19,301 nucleotides of DNA, from contig CAZFJW010000020.1 of the NCBI GenBank assembly GCA_964519355.1, positions 1 to 19,301 on the forward strand, in the 5' to 3' direction. This document shows positions 1 to 7,279 of this stretch, piece by piece. A model generated the notes under the pieces. The model saw only the letters and a list, made by a program, of their open reading frames with translations. It had not been told where the DNA came from and searched no databases. This stretch comes from CAZBEA01 sp964519355. Lineage in GTDB: Bacteria > Patescibacteriota > Microgenomatia > Levybacterales > GWA1-39-11. The translations under genes were made by a program, and so were the position numbers. Every line of letters starts with the position of its first letter. Position 1 is the stretch's first letter.

Positions 1-1214
1 CAACAGAAGCACCTACCGGTCAAATTAGAATTGAAGCTCCAATTCCTGGAAGAAACTTAGTGGGAATTGAAATTCCGAACAGATCTTTGGATATGGTCGG
101 AATGAGGGCAATGCTGGAATCCCAAGTGATTTCTAAAACCAAATCTAAACTTGCTGTGCCGCTCGGCCTTAATATTTCAGGGGTGCCTGTTATGGGTGAT
201 ATTTCAAAGATGCCGCATGTATTAATTGCTGGTACTACCGGATCAGGAAAATCAGTGCTCATGAATGCAATTATTACATCACTTCTTTTCAGAGCGTCAC
301 CTGCCGAAGTCAGGATGATTTTGATTGATCCAAAGAGAGTTGAGTTTACCGGTTACAATGATATTCCACATTTACTTACTCCAGTAGTTGTAGAGACCCA
401 GAAGGCAGTGTCTGCACTCAAATGGGCTCTCAAAGCAATGGACGAACGGTATATGGAATTCTCCAAGCATGGTGTCAAAAATATTGAATCATACAATGAA
501 ATGGCTGGGTTTCAGAGACTTCCATATATAGTAATAATGATTGACGAGCTTGCGGATTTGATGGCACTAGCGCCAGTTGAGGTTGAAGATTCGATTGCAC
601 GTCTTGCACAGATGGCTCGTGCAACAGGGATTCATCTGGTTCTTGCGACACAAAGACCGTCAGTAGATGTTATCACTGGTCTTATCAAAGCAAATATCCC
701 ATGTCGAATATCATTTAACGTTTCATCAATGATTGATAGTAAAGTTATTATTGATCAGCCGGGTGCAGAAAAATTGCTCGGAAAAGGAGACATGTTGTAT
801 GTTCCGCCGGATCAAGCCAAGCCCACTCGTATTCAAGGGACTTTTGTTTCGGATCAGGATGTCAAACGAGTTGTGAATTTCATTCGCTCCCGAGGTGTTG
901 AAGTTCATTACACAACAGAAGTTCTTGAACAACAGGTTAATACTAAAAGGGGCGGAGCTGGCGGGAGTTCTATGACAGGCGGAGCCGGTGGAAATGATGA
1001 ATTATTTGAGCAAGCAGTTCGTCTGATTGCGCAGCACGACACAATGAGCGTATCAATGCTTCAGAGAAGACTTGGGATTGGATTTAATAGAGCTGCAAAC
1101 TTAATGGAACAACTCGAGAGTGTTGGAGTGGTGGGGCCAGCTGATGGCTCAAAACCTCGGGACGTGAGAGTTAGGAATGCGGACGAATTTTTGGCTGCAC
1201 AAAATACTTCATGA
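1..1214 (+). CDS. ftsK: DNA translocase FtsK/SpoIIIE, C-terminal part (5' end outside window)
   Basis: FtsK/SpoIIIE hexameric motor that pumps double-stranded DNA through the closing septum and helps resolve chromosome dimers. The reading frame is open from the left edge (first complete codon at base 3) and residues before the GTG at 60 already match the family, so this is a truncated gene and 60 is not its start. Walker A GTTGSGKS is encoded at 231-254, and Walker B VIMIDELADLM has its Asp-Glu pair at 543-548. The conserved ATQRPSVDVITGLIKANIP segment follows. A Gly/Ser-rich linker (about 948-992) leads to the gamma winged-helix domain (about 996-1190), which in the family reads KOPS/SRS-type polar sequences. 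The N-terminal membrane part and the alpha domain lie outside the window. The TGA stop overlaps the next start in an ATGA, suggesting translational coupling. Confidence 0.97.
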   Translation, partial: TEAPTGQIRIEAPIPGRNLVGIEIPNRSLDMVGMRAMLESQVISKTKSKLAVPLGLNISGVPVMGDISKMPHVLIAGTTGSGKSVLMNAIITSLLFRASPAEVRMILIDPKRVEFTGYNDIPHLLTPVVVETQKAVSALKWALKAMDERYMEFSKHGVKNIESYNEMAGFQRLPYIVIMIDELADLMALAPVEVEDSIARLAQMARATGIHLVLATQRPSVDVITGLIKANIPCRISFNVSSMIDSKVIIDQPGAEKLLGKGDMLYVPPDQAKPTRIQGTFVSDQDVKRVVNFIRSRGVEVHYTTEVLEQQVNTKRGGAGGSSMTGGAGGNDELFEQAVRLIAQHDTMSVSMLQRRLGIGFNRAANLMEQLESVGVVGPADGSKPRDVRVRNADEFLAAQNTS

Positions 1215-1846
1215 GAAAAATTAGTGAATATTTGAGAGACACAAGGGAATCTCAAGGTCTAACATTAGAGCAAGTAGAAAAATCAACAAAAATTAAACAG
1301 GAATTTCTGAAACTTCTTGAGTCGGGAGAGTTCAGAAAACTACCCTCAGAATCGTATGCATTAGGATTTGTTAAAAATTACGCAGTTTTTTTAAAACTTA
1401 ATCCTGAGAAAGCAGCCGCAATGTTCAGGCGTGAAAATGAATCAGAGAAGATCCATTTTGTTCCAAGTTATAAAAAAAAGGAACATTTACTTCAAAAAAG
1501 ACTAAAAAACGCACCCAAAATTGGTATCGGGGTGGCTGTAGTATTGATTGTTTTTATCTATTTGGGATTTCAGTATAGTTCATTTTTTCTTGGTCCCAAA
1601 CTTGAGATCATAGAGCCTAAAGACAGTACAATTGTTACATCAAATAAAGTGGAGGTTAAAGGCAAGACAAACCCATATGCGACTGTTGTTGTTGAAGATG
1701 AAGAAGTAAGGGTAGAGCTGGATGGGACTTTTGAAAAGGATGTATTTGTTTTTACCGGGAAAAAGGAAATTCAGGTTATATCAAAAAATAGGTTTGGTAA
1801 GTCAACAAAAAAATCAGTGCAAATTACTGTAGAAACGAAGCAATAA
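1211..1846 (+). CDS. RodZ-like membrane protein: N-terminal HTH, one TM, C-terminal Ig-like domain
   Basis: A 211-aa protein with the RodZ domain order. Residues 1-75 form a Xre/HTH_25-type helix-turn-helix (LRDTRESQGLTLEQVEKSTK, then the typical YALGFVKNYAVFLKLNP). A Lys/Arg-rich stretch (88-103) precedes one membrane span (about 104-125). Residues 131-207 look like a beta-rich Ig-like domain (EIIEPKDSTIVTSNKVEVKG, then KSVQITVETK). In RodZ the HTH binds MreB and links the actin-like filament to the elongation machinery. No mreB is visible here, so that role is inferred only from architecture. The outer domain resembles Gram-positive glucodextranase-B-like modules more than the proteobacterial RodZ tail. 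Its start overlaps the ftsK stop by 4 bp, so the two are probably co-translated. A DNA-binding role cannot be excluded. Confidence 0.8.
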   Translation: MRKISEYLRDTRESQGLTLEQVEKSTKIKQEFLKLLESGEFRKLPSESYALGFVKNYAVFLKLNPEKAAAMFRRENESEKIHFVPSYKKKEHLLQKRLKNAPKIGIGVAVVLIVFIYLGFQYSSFFLGPKLEIIEPKDSTIVTSNKVEVKGKTNPYATVVVEDEEVRVELDGTFEKDVFVFTGKKEIQVISKNRFGKSTKKSVQITVETKQ

Positions 1847-1863
1847 GGATTAAGGTGCCAAAC

Positions 1864-1892
1864 TTGCTTTTTGATGATCGGAATGATACTCT
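1864..1892 (+). promoter_or_regulatory. Putative promoter for the small membrane protein gene at 1899
   Basis: TTGCTT at 1864-1869 and TACTCT at 1887-1892 are separated by 17 bp, and the -10 is preceded by TG at 1884-1885 (extended -10 spacing). The -10 keeps the three most conserved positions (T1, A2, T6). Only 6 nt separate it from the ATG at 1899, so the transcript would begin at or about the start codon. It sits in a 52-bp gap after the RodZ-like gene. Confidence 0.45.
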
Positions 1893-1898
1893 AAATCC

Positions 1899-2153
1899 AT
1901 GATAGATCCTGTCCAAGCGGTGCTGCTTTTTGTAATAGTTCTTTTAACCGTTCTTCTTATGATTTTGGGTGTTCAGGTTTTCTTTATTTTGAAAAATTTC
2001 AGAAGGACTGTTGATCATCTCAACAACGTTCTTGAGAATACAGAATCAATTACTCAAAGTGTTTCTCAGCCTGCCTCAATGGTTTCGGATTTAATTTCTA
2101 ACACAAAATCACTTTCTATAATCGCACGTCTTCTTAAAGGATCAAAAAAATAA
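1899..2153 (+). CDS. Small single-span membrane protein, function unknown (DUF948-like layout)
   Basis: An 84-aa protein. Residues 6-30 are strongly hydrophobic and form one membrane span starting almost at the N-terminus. It is followed by a basic boundary (KNFRR) and a predicted amphipathic helix of about 40 residues (TVDHLNNVLENTESITQSVSQ), ending in a Lys-rich tail. This layout resembles DUF948-type general stress proteins, which often sit next to YtxH-family proteins as it does here, but the sequence is too short for a firm call. No Shine-Dalgarno sequence precedes it; a possible promoter lies immediately upstream. The next gene starts 4 nt after its stop, so the pair is probably one unit. 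Confidence 0.75.
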   Translation: MIDPVQAVLLFVIVLLTVLLMILGVQVFFILKNFRRTVDHLNNVLENTESITQSVSQPASMVSDLISNTKSLSIIARLLKGSKK

Positions 2154-2157
2154 AATT

Positions 2158-2439
2158 ATGAATGAACGACATCATTCGGGAAATGGATTTCTATTTGGAA
2201 TAATTGTAGGAGTTCTTTTGACTCTGCTATTTACTACAAAAAAAGGAAGAAATATACTCAAAACTCTTGCCGATGAAGGCGTTGATTCTATCAATGATCT
2301 GTTAGATCCGAAAATGGAAGATGAAATTGTCGATGAAACATTTGTGTCTGAGAAAGCTGATTTTGATGAAATAGAGACTGACGAAAAAAAACAGCCGCAT
2401 AACAAGAGAAGTATCTTCAAAGGTTTAAGAAAAAATTAA
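2158..2439 (+). CDS. YtxH-like small membrane protein
   Basis: A 93-aa protein. A short polar N-terminus leads into a Gly-containing membrane span (about residues 9-26, GNGFLFGIIVGVLLTLLFT), directly followed by TTKKGRN. This is the arrangement of the YtxH/gas-vesicle-like family, in which a glycine-rich span is followed by a P-x-x-G-x-x-x-R element. The rest is hydrophilic and acidic (DPKMEDEIVDE and onward), ending in a basic tail (NKRSIFKGLRKN). In Firmicutes YtxH proteins are general-stress membrane proteins of uncertain mechanism. The gene starts 4 nt after the preceding stop with no Shine-Dalgarno motif, so coupled translation is likely. Confidence 0.72.
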   Translation: MNERHHSGNGFLFGIIVGVLLTLLFTTKKGRNILKTLADEGVDSINDLLDPKMEDEIVDETFVSEKADFDEIETDEKKQPHNKRSIFKGLRKN

Positions 2440-2450
2440 CCTGAATGTTT

Positions 2451-2477
2451 TTGTTTTCCAGCGCTTTATACTATAAT
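2451..2477 (+). promoter_or_regulatory. Putative yvcK promoter with consensus TATAAT
   Basis: A perfect TATAAT lies at 2472-2477 in the 49-bp gap before yvcK. The best -35 candidate is TTGTTT at 2451-2456, with a short 15-bp spacer. The -10 ends 11 nt before the ATG at 2489, giving a predicted leader of about 5 nt, too short for a ribosome binding site. Confidence 0.55.
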
Positions 2478-2488
2478 CAGCCTAGACT

Positions 2489-3448
2489 ATGAAGCGGGTT
2501 GTTGTTATTGGCGGAGGAACAGGTGTTTATACAGTTCTTTCAGGACTTCGTGATTATCCAGTCCATTTAACCGCAGTTGTTTCTATGGCAGATGACGGAG
2601 GATCAACTGGATCACTTCGGGAAGAATTTGGAATACTTCCGCCTGGGGATATACGGCGGGCTCTTGTTGCATTATCAGATTCTAATAATAAAATTCTATC
2701 TGATCTTTTTAACTTTAGGTTTGAAGAAAATAGTTCGCTGCATGGTCATAGTTTGGGAAATCTATTGATCACCGCTCTTGAGAAAATTACTGGAAGTTTT
2801 GATCAGGCAATTGAAGAGGCAGTTAAAATTTTAAACATTAATGGAGATGTTATTCCTGTAACACTATCAAGAACAAAACTATTTGCAATTCTTGAAGACG
2901 GAACACAAGTTGAAGGAGAGACTAATATTGATATTCCCAAACATAACCCTGATCTTCATATCTCAGAACTCAGGCTTGATCCGCCAGTTCTTGCTAACCC
3001 CAAGGCAATTCAAGCAATCCAGAATGCAGACGTTGTAATTTTAGGACCGGGAGACGTTTATACTTCGATTTTGCCAAACATTCTTGCTGAGGGAATAAAA
3101 GATGCAATTAAGAATACTCGGGCAAAAGTTTTATATATAGTTAACATTATGACAAAGTATGGAGAGACAAATAATTTTAAAGCAGCGGATTTCCTTTCAA
3201 CTGTAGAAAAATACTTAGAAGAGGGGAGTATTGATATGTGTCTTATTAATACAGAAAAACCACATGACAATACGATAATAGAAAGATATAAAGAAGAGCA
3301 TGTTGAATTTGTTGAAAACGATTTCAAATCACAAAAAGTGAAGAATACTGAAATTGTGACTGGAGATTTTTTGAGAAAAGGAATGTTTTTAAGACATGAT
3401 CCGAAGAAATTAGCAAAAACATTAAATGCTATTATTGCAGAACTATAA
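2489..3448 (+). CDS. yvcK: YvcK/CofD-family protein (gluconeogenesis factor)
   Basis: A 319-aa member of the YvcK branch of the CofD-like family. The N-terminus carries the Rossmann-type glycine motif VVVIGGGTGVYTVLSGL (residues 4-20), then SMADDGGSTGSLR (32-44), PPGDIRRAL (51-59), GHSLGNL (86-92), ILGPGDVYTSILPNIL (184-199) and IVNIMTKYGETNNF (217-230). All are family hallmarks. In Bacillus subtilis YvcK binds UDP-sugars and is needed on gluconeogenic carbon and for correct localisation of a penicillin-binding protein. It is thus a link between metabolism and wall synthesis rather than an F420 enzyme. No rapZ or whiA neighbour, the usual Firmicutes partners, is present here. It sits after small envelope genes and before nth, and has its own TATAAT upstream. 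Confidence 0.93.
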   Translation: MKRVVVIGGGTGVYTVLSGLRDYPVHLTAVVSMADDGGSTGSLREEFGILPPGDIRRALVALSDSNNKILSDLFNFRFEENSSLHGHSLGNLLITALEKITGSFDQAIEEAVKILNINGDVIPVTLSRTKLFAILEDGTQVEGETNIDIPKHNPDLHISELRLDPPVLANPKAIQAIQNADVVILGPGDVYTSILPNILAEGIKDAIKNTRAKVLYIVNIMTKYGETNNFKAADFLSTVEKYLEEGSIDMCLINTEKPHDNTIIERYKEEHVEFVENDFKSQKVKNTEIVTGDFLRKGMFLRHDPKKLAKTLNAIIAEL

Positions 3449-3459
3449 CAGTACACGAT

Positions 3460-4080
3460 ATGGATCAAAAAACAAAAGTTGAAGGTATTACAAAAAAATT
3501 AAAGGATTTATTCCCAAATCCTAAAACTCCATTAAATCATTCAAGTGATTGGGAACTATATGTAGCTGTGGCGCTCTCAGCACAACAAACAGATATTGGA
3601 GTAAATAAGGTAACAGAATCCTTGTTTAAAAAATATAGAACTCTTGATGACTATAAAAGTGCAACTTTTGAAGAATTTGACCAAGATATTAAAAGTATTA
3701 ATTTTCACAAAGGTAAGGCAAAGGCTATTCTTTCAGCTGCTCAAATTGTGAGTGAAAAATATCATGGGAAGATGCCCAATACGATGGAAGAATTATTAGA
3801 ATTGCCCTTTATTGGCCGCAAAACAGCAAATGTTATTTTACAAGAATCATTCGGAATTTCTGTTGGGGTAGTAGTTGATACACATGTCAAAAGACTCTCA
3901 AATTTGTTTGGGCTGAGTAACAATTCAGATCCAGTCAAAATTGAAAAGGATCTTATGAATGCCGTTCCTCAGAAAGACTGGAGAGAATTTGGACTAGGGC
4001 TAATTTACTACGGAAGAACATATTGTAAGGCTTCGTGTAAACATCTCGAATGCCCACTGAGGGAGTACATTTCTAAATAA
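3460..4080 (+). CDS. nth: Endonuclease III (HhH-GPD DNA glycosylase/AP lyase) with atypical Cys loop
   Basis: A 206-aa protein, close to the usual Nth length. It removes oxidised pyrimidines and cleaves at abasic sites in base excision repair. The helix-hairpin-helix reads LPFIGRKTANV (residues 115-125) with the Schiff-base Lys at 121, and the catalytic Asp is D140 in VVVDTHVKR; these correspond to E. coli K120 and D138. The 4Fe-4S loop is unusual. E. coli has C-x6-C-x2-C-x5-C, whereas here there are only three cysteines, C189, C193 and C198 (C-x3-C-x4-C), and no fourth before the end. Cluster binding is therefore doubtful. The start is 11 nt after the yvcK stop with no Shine-Dalgarno; a TATAAC lies at 3444-3449. 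The stop overlaps the convergent M16 gene by 8 bp. Confidence 0.93.
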   Translation: MDQKTKVEGITKKLKDLFPNPKTPLNHSSDWELYVAVALSAQQTDIGVNKVTESLFKKYRTLDDYKSATFEEFDQDIKSINFHKGKAKAILSAAQIVSEKYHGKMPNTMEELLELPFIGRKTANVILQESFGISVGVVVDTHVKRLSNLFGLSNNSDPVKIEKDLMNAVPQKDWREFGLGLIYYGRTYCKASCKHLECPLREYISK

Positions 4081-5377
4081 TTTTATTCATCTTCTCTTCT
4101 AGTGTCTTTATTTGACTATTTTGTAAATTTCCATAGAGTGCAAGATTTAGGTTTTTGGTATCTAAAATTTTAAGTTCCTTGTTAACTTCATCGACTTTTA
4201 TACTTCGGAGAAGTTCAATATATTCACTGGGGAGCATAATTGGCTGATCCCAGAATTCATCATGGAGAAGATGTCCTGCAATGCCCTCTGGGGTTTCAAG
4301 GCCAAATGTCATACCAGCAATATAAATATTTTTTCCGGTTTCAAGTTCTTTTTCAGTAATCCCCTTCTCTTTAATAAGATGAATTTCATCAATAATAAGT
4401 TGAAGAGTTTTAGTTAGATTTTCTTTAGTACAGCTTCCATTGATGCTGATAAGTCCTCGTGTTTGATAATAATCTGAAGAGCTTGACACCCAATAGACAA
4501 GATTATTTTTTTCTCGCAAAGTTCTATAAAGTCGTGAAAATCTTCCTGACCCAAGAATTGTTGTTCCAAGAGATAAGGCTTGCCATTCTCTCATTGGTCT
4601 GTCAGTCCATCCATATCCTGGAAGAGTGAGTGAAAACTGAATTTGATCAGATTCAAAATGTTTGGTGCTCATTAGATATGAGGAATAATGGCCTTTTTCT
4701 ACTTTTGGAAATTGTATAGATGTATCAATAGCTGAGGAATGAAAAAGTGATTCTATTTTTTGTTGTGCTTTTTTTGTATCAAAATTTCCTGTTATTGTAA
4801 GAATAAAGTTCCCCGCAAAATAGTAGTCTTTATAAAATTTTTGAATTTGATCAAGTGTTATATTCTGTATTGAACTCTCAGTCCCAATAGCATTTCTCAT
4901 ATAGGGAGGTTTATCAGTAAATCTTTTATTAAAAAATTCTTCAAAAAAAGGATTTTTTGGCTCTCGAATGTAATCGTAGTATTCATTCAGAACTGTTTTT
5001 CTTACATGGTCAAGTCGGTCTTTTGGAAAAAGAGGACGCAATACCATTGCATGAAGTTCATTCAGAGCAAGATCAAATTTATCCTTTGGACACTTCATGT
5101 AATAGTCCGAAGAAGAAGAGCTGGTCCTGCCATTTTGGAAAATACCATTTTCCTCAAGTTTTAGAGCAAAATCTTCGGAAGTCTGTGAAAGTTCGTTGCC
5201 TTGGTGCAGATAGTGTTCGATAAGATGTGATATTCCATGGTTTGCATCATTTTCAAATGAACTTCCAATTTTAAGGTCGAGCCTTATATATACAGACTCG
5301 ACATGGTCAATCGGATAAAGAAGCACTCTCATTCCATTGGGTAGCACAGATCTTTGCAGGAGGAAGTCTTTCTTCAT
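4073..5377 (-). CDS. M16-family zinc metallopeptidase
   Basis: A 434-aa pitrilysin/insulinase-family (M16) peptidase of the small processing-peptidase type. The inverted zinc motif is HLIEH (H51, E54, H55) in GISHLIEHYLHQG, with the third ligand probably E132 in VLNEYYDYI, exactly 76 residues after H55, which fits HxxEH-x76-E. The C-terminal half has the family segment SRLYRTLREKNNLVYWVSS. Such proteins work as hetero- or homodimers and degrade or mature peptides; the substrate is unknown. No signal peptide is seen, so it is probably cytoplasmic. I chose the ATG at 5377 because family similarity begins there (MKKDFLLQRSVLPNGMRVLL) and an extended -10 lies 7 nt upstream. A longer frame to a GTG at 5443 would run through that promoter. 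It is convergent with nth and divergent from alaS. Confidence 0.93.
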   Translation of the reverse strand: MKKDFLLQRSVLPNGMRVLLYPIDHVESVYIRLDLKIGSSFENDANHGISHLIEHYLHQGNELSQTSEDFALKLEENGIFQNGRTSSSSSDYYMKCPKDKFDLALNELHAMVLRPLFPKDRLDHVRKTVLNEYYDYIREPKNPFFEEFFNKRFTDKPPYMRNAIGTESSIQNITLDQIQKFYKDYYFAGNFILTITGNFDTKKAQQKIESLFHSSAIDTSIQFPKVEKGHYSSYLMSTKHFESDQIQFSLTLPGYGWTDRPMREWQALSLGTTILGSGRFSRLYRTLREKNNLVYWVSSSSDYYQTRGLISINGSCTKENLTKTLQLIIDEIHLIKEKGITEKELETGKNIYIAGMTFGLETPEGIAGHLLHDEFWDQPIMLPSEYIELLRSIKVDEVNKELKILDTKNLNLALYGNLQNSQIKTLEEKMNKII

Positions 5378-5384
5378 GACTTGT

Positions 5385-5393
5385 ATTGTATCA
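5385..5393 (-). promoter_or_regulatory. Extended -10 element for the M16 peptidase gene
   Basis: On the minus strand this reads TGATACAAT, an extended -10 (TG-n-TACAAT). It ends 7 nt before the ATG at 5377, so transcription should start at or within a nucleotide or two of the start codon. A 17-bp spacer would put the -35 at 5408-5413, which does not resemble TTGACA, consistent with an extended -10 promoter. Confidence 0.6.
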
Positions 5394-5427
5394 CGCTTGT
5401 TAAGGCCTTTCGCTCCGTGGGTAACAC

Positions 5428-5436
5428 TGCTATAAT
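5428..5436 (+). promoter_or_regulatory. Extended -10 element for alaS
   Basis: TGCTATAAT is a perfect extended -10. It ends 7 nt before the ATG at 5444, the same distance as for the divergent M16 gene, predicting a leaderless alaS mRNA. With a 17-bp spacer the -35 position would be 5408-5413, the very hexamer that would serve the M16 promoter on the other strand. An 8-bp palindrome, AAGGCCTT (5402-5409), lies between the two -10 elements. Confidence 0.65.
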
Positions 5437-5443
5437 AAGCCAC

Positions 5444-7279
5444 ATGACAGCTTCGGAAATACTACAAAGATATATAGCATTTTTTGAAAAAAGAGGACAT
5501 ACAAGAATCCCCAATTCATCACTCGTTCCTGAGAATGATCCTACAACACTTTTTACTTCCTCTGGTATGCAGCCGCTCGTCCCGTATTTATTAGGTGAAA
5601 CACATCCTTCAGGAAAAAGGCTTGTGAATGTACAAAATAGTTTTCGTGCACAAGATATCGAGGAGATTGGTGACAATAGACACACAACTTTTTTCAGGAT
5701 GCTGGGCAACTGGTCTCTTGGGGATTATTTTAAAAAAGATCAAATTCCATGGTTTTTTGAATTTCTAACAAGTCGTGAGGAGGGGGTGGGTCTTGATCCA
5801 AAAAAACTGTACGTTACAGTCTTTGAAGGAAATGATTTTGTTCCAAAAGATACGGAGGCAATTTCGATCTGGACAGAGATTTTTACAAAAGCAGGTCTAG
5901 ATCCAAAAACTCGAATTTTTGAATATCCAGTTGAGAAAAATTGGTGGTCAAGATCCGGAACTCCCGATAAAATGCCACCGGGCGAACCAGGCGGTCCTGA
6001 TAGTGAAGTATTTTATGAATTTGACCAGATAAAACATGATGCTTCATTTGGTGAAAAATGCCATGTAAATTGTGATTGTGGAAGATATCTTGAGATAGGA
6101 AATTCTGTTTTTATGCAATTTAAAAAAACAGAAAAAGGTTTTGAAGAACTTCCACAGAAAAATGTTGATTTTGGAGGAGGTTTGGAACGCCTGGCAGCAG
6201 CAAGTATCGACAGTCCTGATGTTTTCTTAATTGATATTTTTAAACCAATAATCTTGGAAATTGAAAAAGTATCAGGTGCAAAGTACGAAGATTTAAATCA
6301 ACAGAAATCGTTGAGAATAATTGCCGACCATTTAAAAGGGGCTACATATTTAATTACCCAGGGAGTTGTTCCTGCTAATAAAGAAAGAGGGTATGTTCTA
6401 AGGCGGCTTCTTCGCAGGGCTGCTGTTAAAATGCACCAGCTTAAAGGTGGCCTGACGCCGATTCCAGGTTTTCAAGGAATTTGTGACCAGATTTTAGGAA
6501 TCGAGGAACATGTGGATGGCAGTGTGAATAGAGCAGAGCACCGCGATTTAGTTTTTAGTGTTGTTGCAGACGAACTTGAAAAATTCGGAAAGAGCCTGGA
6601 TCGGGGCTTAAAAGTATTGGAAAAATCAGAAGAAATTACCGGCAAAACTGCATTCGATTTGTATCAGACATATGGATTTCCTCTGGAAATTACCATGGAA
6701 TTATATAGTCAAAAAGGAGGGGTTATAAATGTGGATGAATTTAAAACCGAATTCGAAAAACACAGAGAACTTTCCAGATCATCCTCTGCAGGGATGTTCA
6801 AGGGGGGACTTGCCGACCATAGTGAAAAGACAGTAATGGGTCACACCGCAACACATTTAATGCATCAAGCGCTTCGGGATGTGTTGGGAAATACTGTATT
6901 TCAGACAGGTTCAAATATTACACCTGAACGGGTACGATTTGACTTTTCATTTGATAGAAAAGTAACACAAGAGGAAATAGAAAAGGTGGAAAAAATTGTA
7001 AATGAAAAAATAAAAGAAAACATCCCGGTTCATTTCGAAATTCTGTCATTAAATCGTGCAAAAGAAATCGGTGCAATTGGATTGTTTGATGATAAATATG
7101 CAGAGAATGTAAAAGTGTATTTTATAGGCGGTGGTGGAGACAATCCTCAAGATGCATATTCCAAAGAATTTTGTGGTGGACCACATGTCGATTTTACAGG
7201 TAAGATAAAAAAGTTTAAGATAGTAAAAGAGGAAGGAATCTCAAAAGGTTCTCGCCGAATTTATGCTACGGTTGAATAG
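5444..7279 (+). CDS. alaS: Alanyl-tRNA synthetase, minimal form without editing beta-barrel and C-Ala domain
   Basis: A 611-aa class II synthetase that charges tRNA-Ala. The catalytic domain is clear: SSGMQPLVPYLLG near residue 39, motif 2 region FRAQDIEEIGDNRHTTFFRM (67-86), PPGEPGGPDSE, and motif 3 FGGGLERLAAASID (about 243-257). The C-terminal part has the zinc-binding editing-site residues HTATH (H467, H471) and CGGPH (C577, H581). The beta-barrel that normally precedes HTATH, marked in most AlaRS by a TPFYAE..GGQ.GD motif, is absent; about 25 residues (HRELSRSSSAGMFKGGLADH and on) replace it. The protein ends after the editing core, so the C-Ala tail is missing too. The start at 5444 matches the family N-terminus (MTASEILQRYIAFFEKRGH) and lies 7 nt after TATAAT. 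The frame is open further upstream to a TTG at 5354, but that would overlap the divergent gene and its promoter. Confidence 0.95.
   Translation: MTASEILQRYIAFFEKRGHTRIPNSSLVPENDPTTLFTSSGMQPLVPYLLGETHPSGKRLVNVQNSFRAQDIEEIGDNRHTTFFRMLGNWSLGDYFKKDQIPWFFEFLTSREEGVGLDPKKLYVTVFEGNDFVPKDTEAISIWTEIFTKAGLDPKTRIFEYPVEKNWWSRSGTPDKMPPGEPGGPDSEVFYEFDQIKHDASFGEKCHVNCDCGRYLEIGNSVFMQFKKTEKGFEELPQKNVDFGGGLERLAAASIDSPDVFLIDIFKPIILEIEKVSGAKYEDLNQQKSLRIIADHLKGATYLITQGVVPANKERGYVLRRLLRRAAVKMHQLKGGLTPIPGFQGICDQILGIEEHVDGSVNRAEHRDLVFSVVADELEKFGKSLDRGLKVLEKSEEITGKTAFDLYQTYGFPLEITMELYSQKGGVINVDEFKTEFEKHRELSRSSSAGMFKGGLADHSEKTVMGHTATHLMHQALRDVLGNTVFQTGSNITPERVRFDFSFDRKVTQEEIEKVEKIVNEKIKENIPVHFEILSLNRAKEIGAIGLFDDKYAENVKVYFIGGGGDNPQDAYSKEFCGGPHVDFTGKIKKFKIVKEEGISKGSRRIYATVE

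Noticed and set aside
948..992. Gly-rich repeat in ftsK as a possible repeat element
   Set aside because: It is a short flexible linker between motor and gamma domains, usual for the family, with no exact DNA repeat.
3444..3449. TATAAC as a promoter for nth
   Set aside because: The hexamer includes the yvcK stop codon region, has no TG or -35 support, and the 11-nt gap fits co-transcription with yvcK. Not listed as a feature, though 10 nt spacing makes it possible.
5354..5443. Longer alaS start at TTG 5354
   Set aside because: Adds 30 residues with no family similarity, overlaps the divergent M16 gene and reads through the extended -10 at 5428-5436. The ATG at 5444 matches the conserved N-terminus.
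5378..5443. Longer M16 start at GTG 5443 (minus strand)
   Set aside because: The extra 22 residues lack family similarity and would cover the gene's own extended -10. The ATG at 5377 begins the conserved region.
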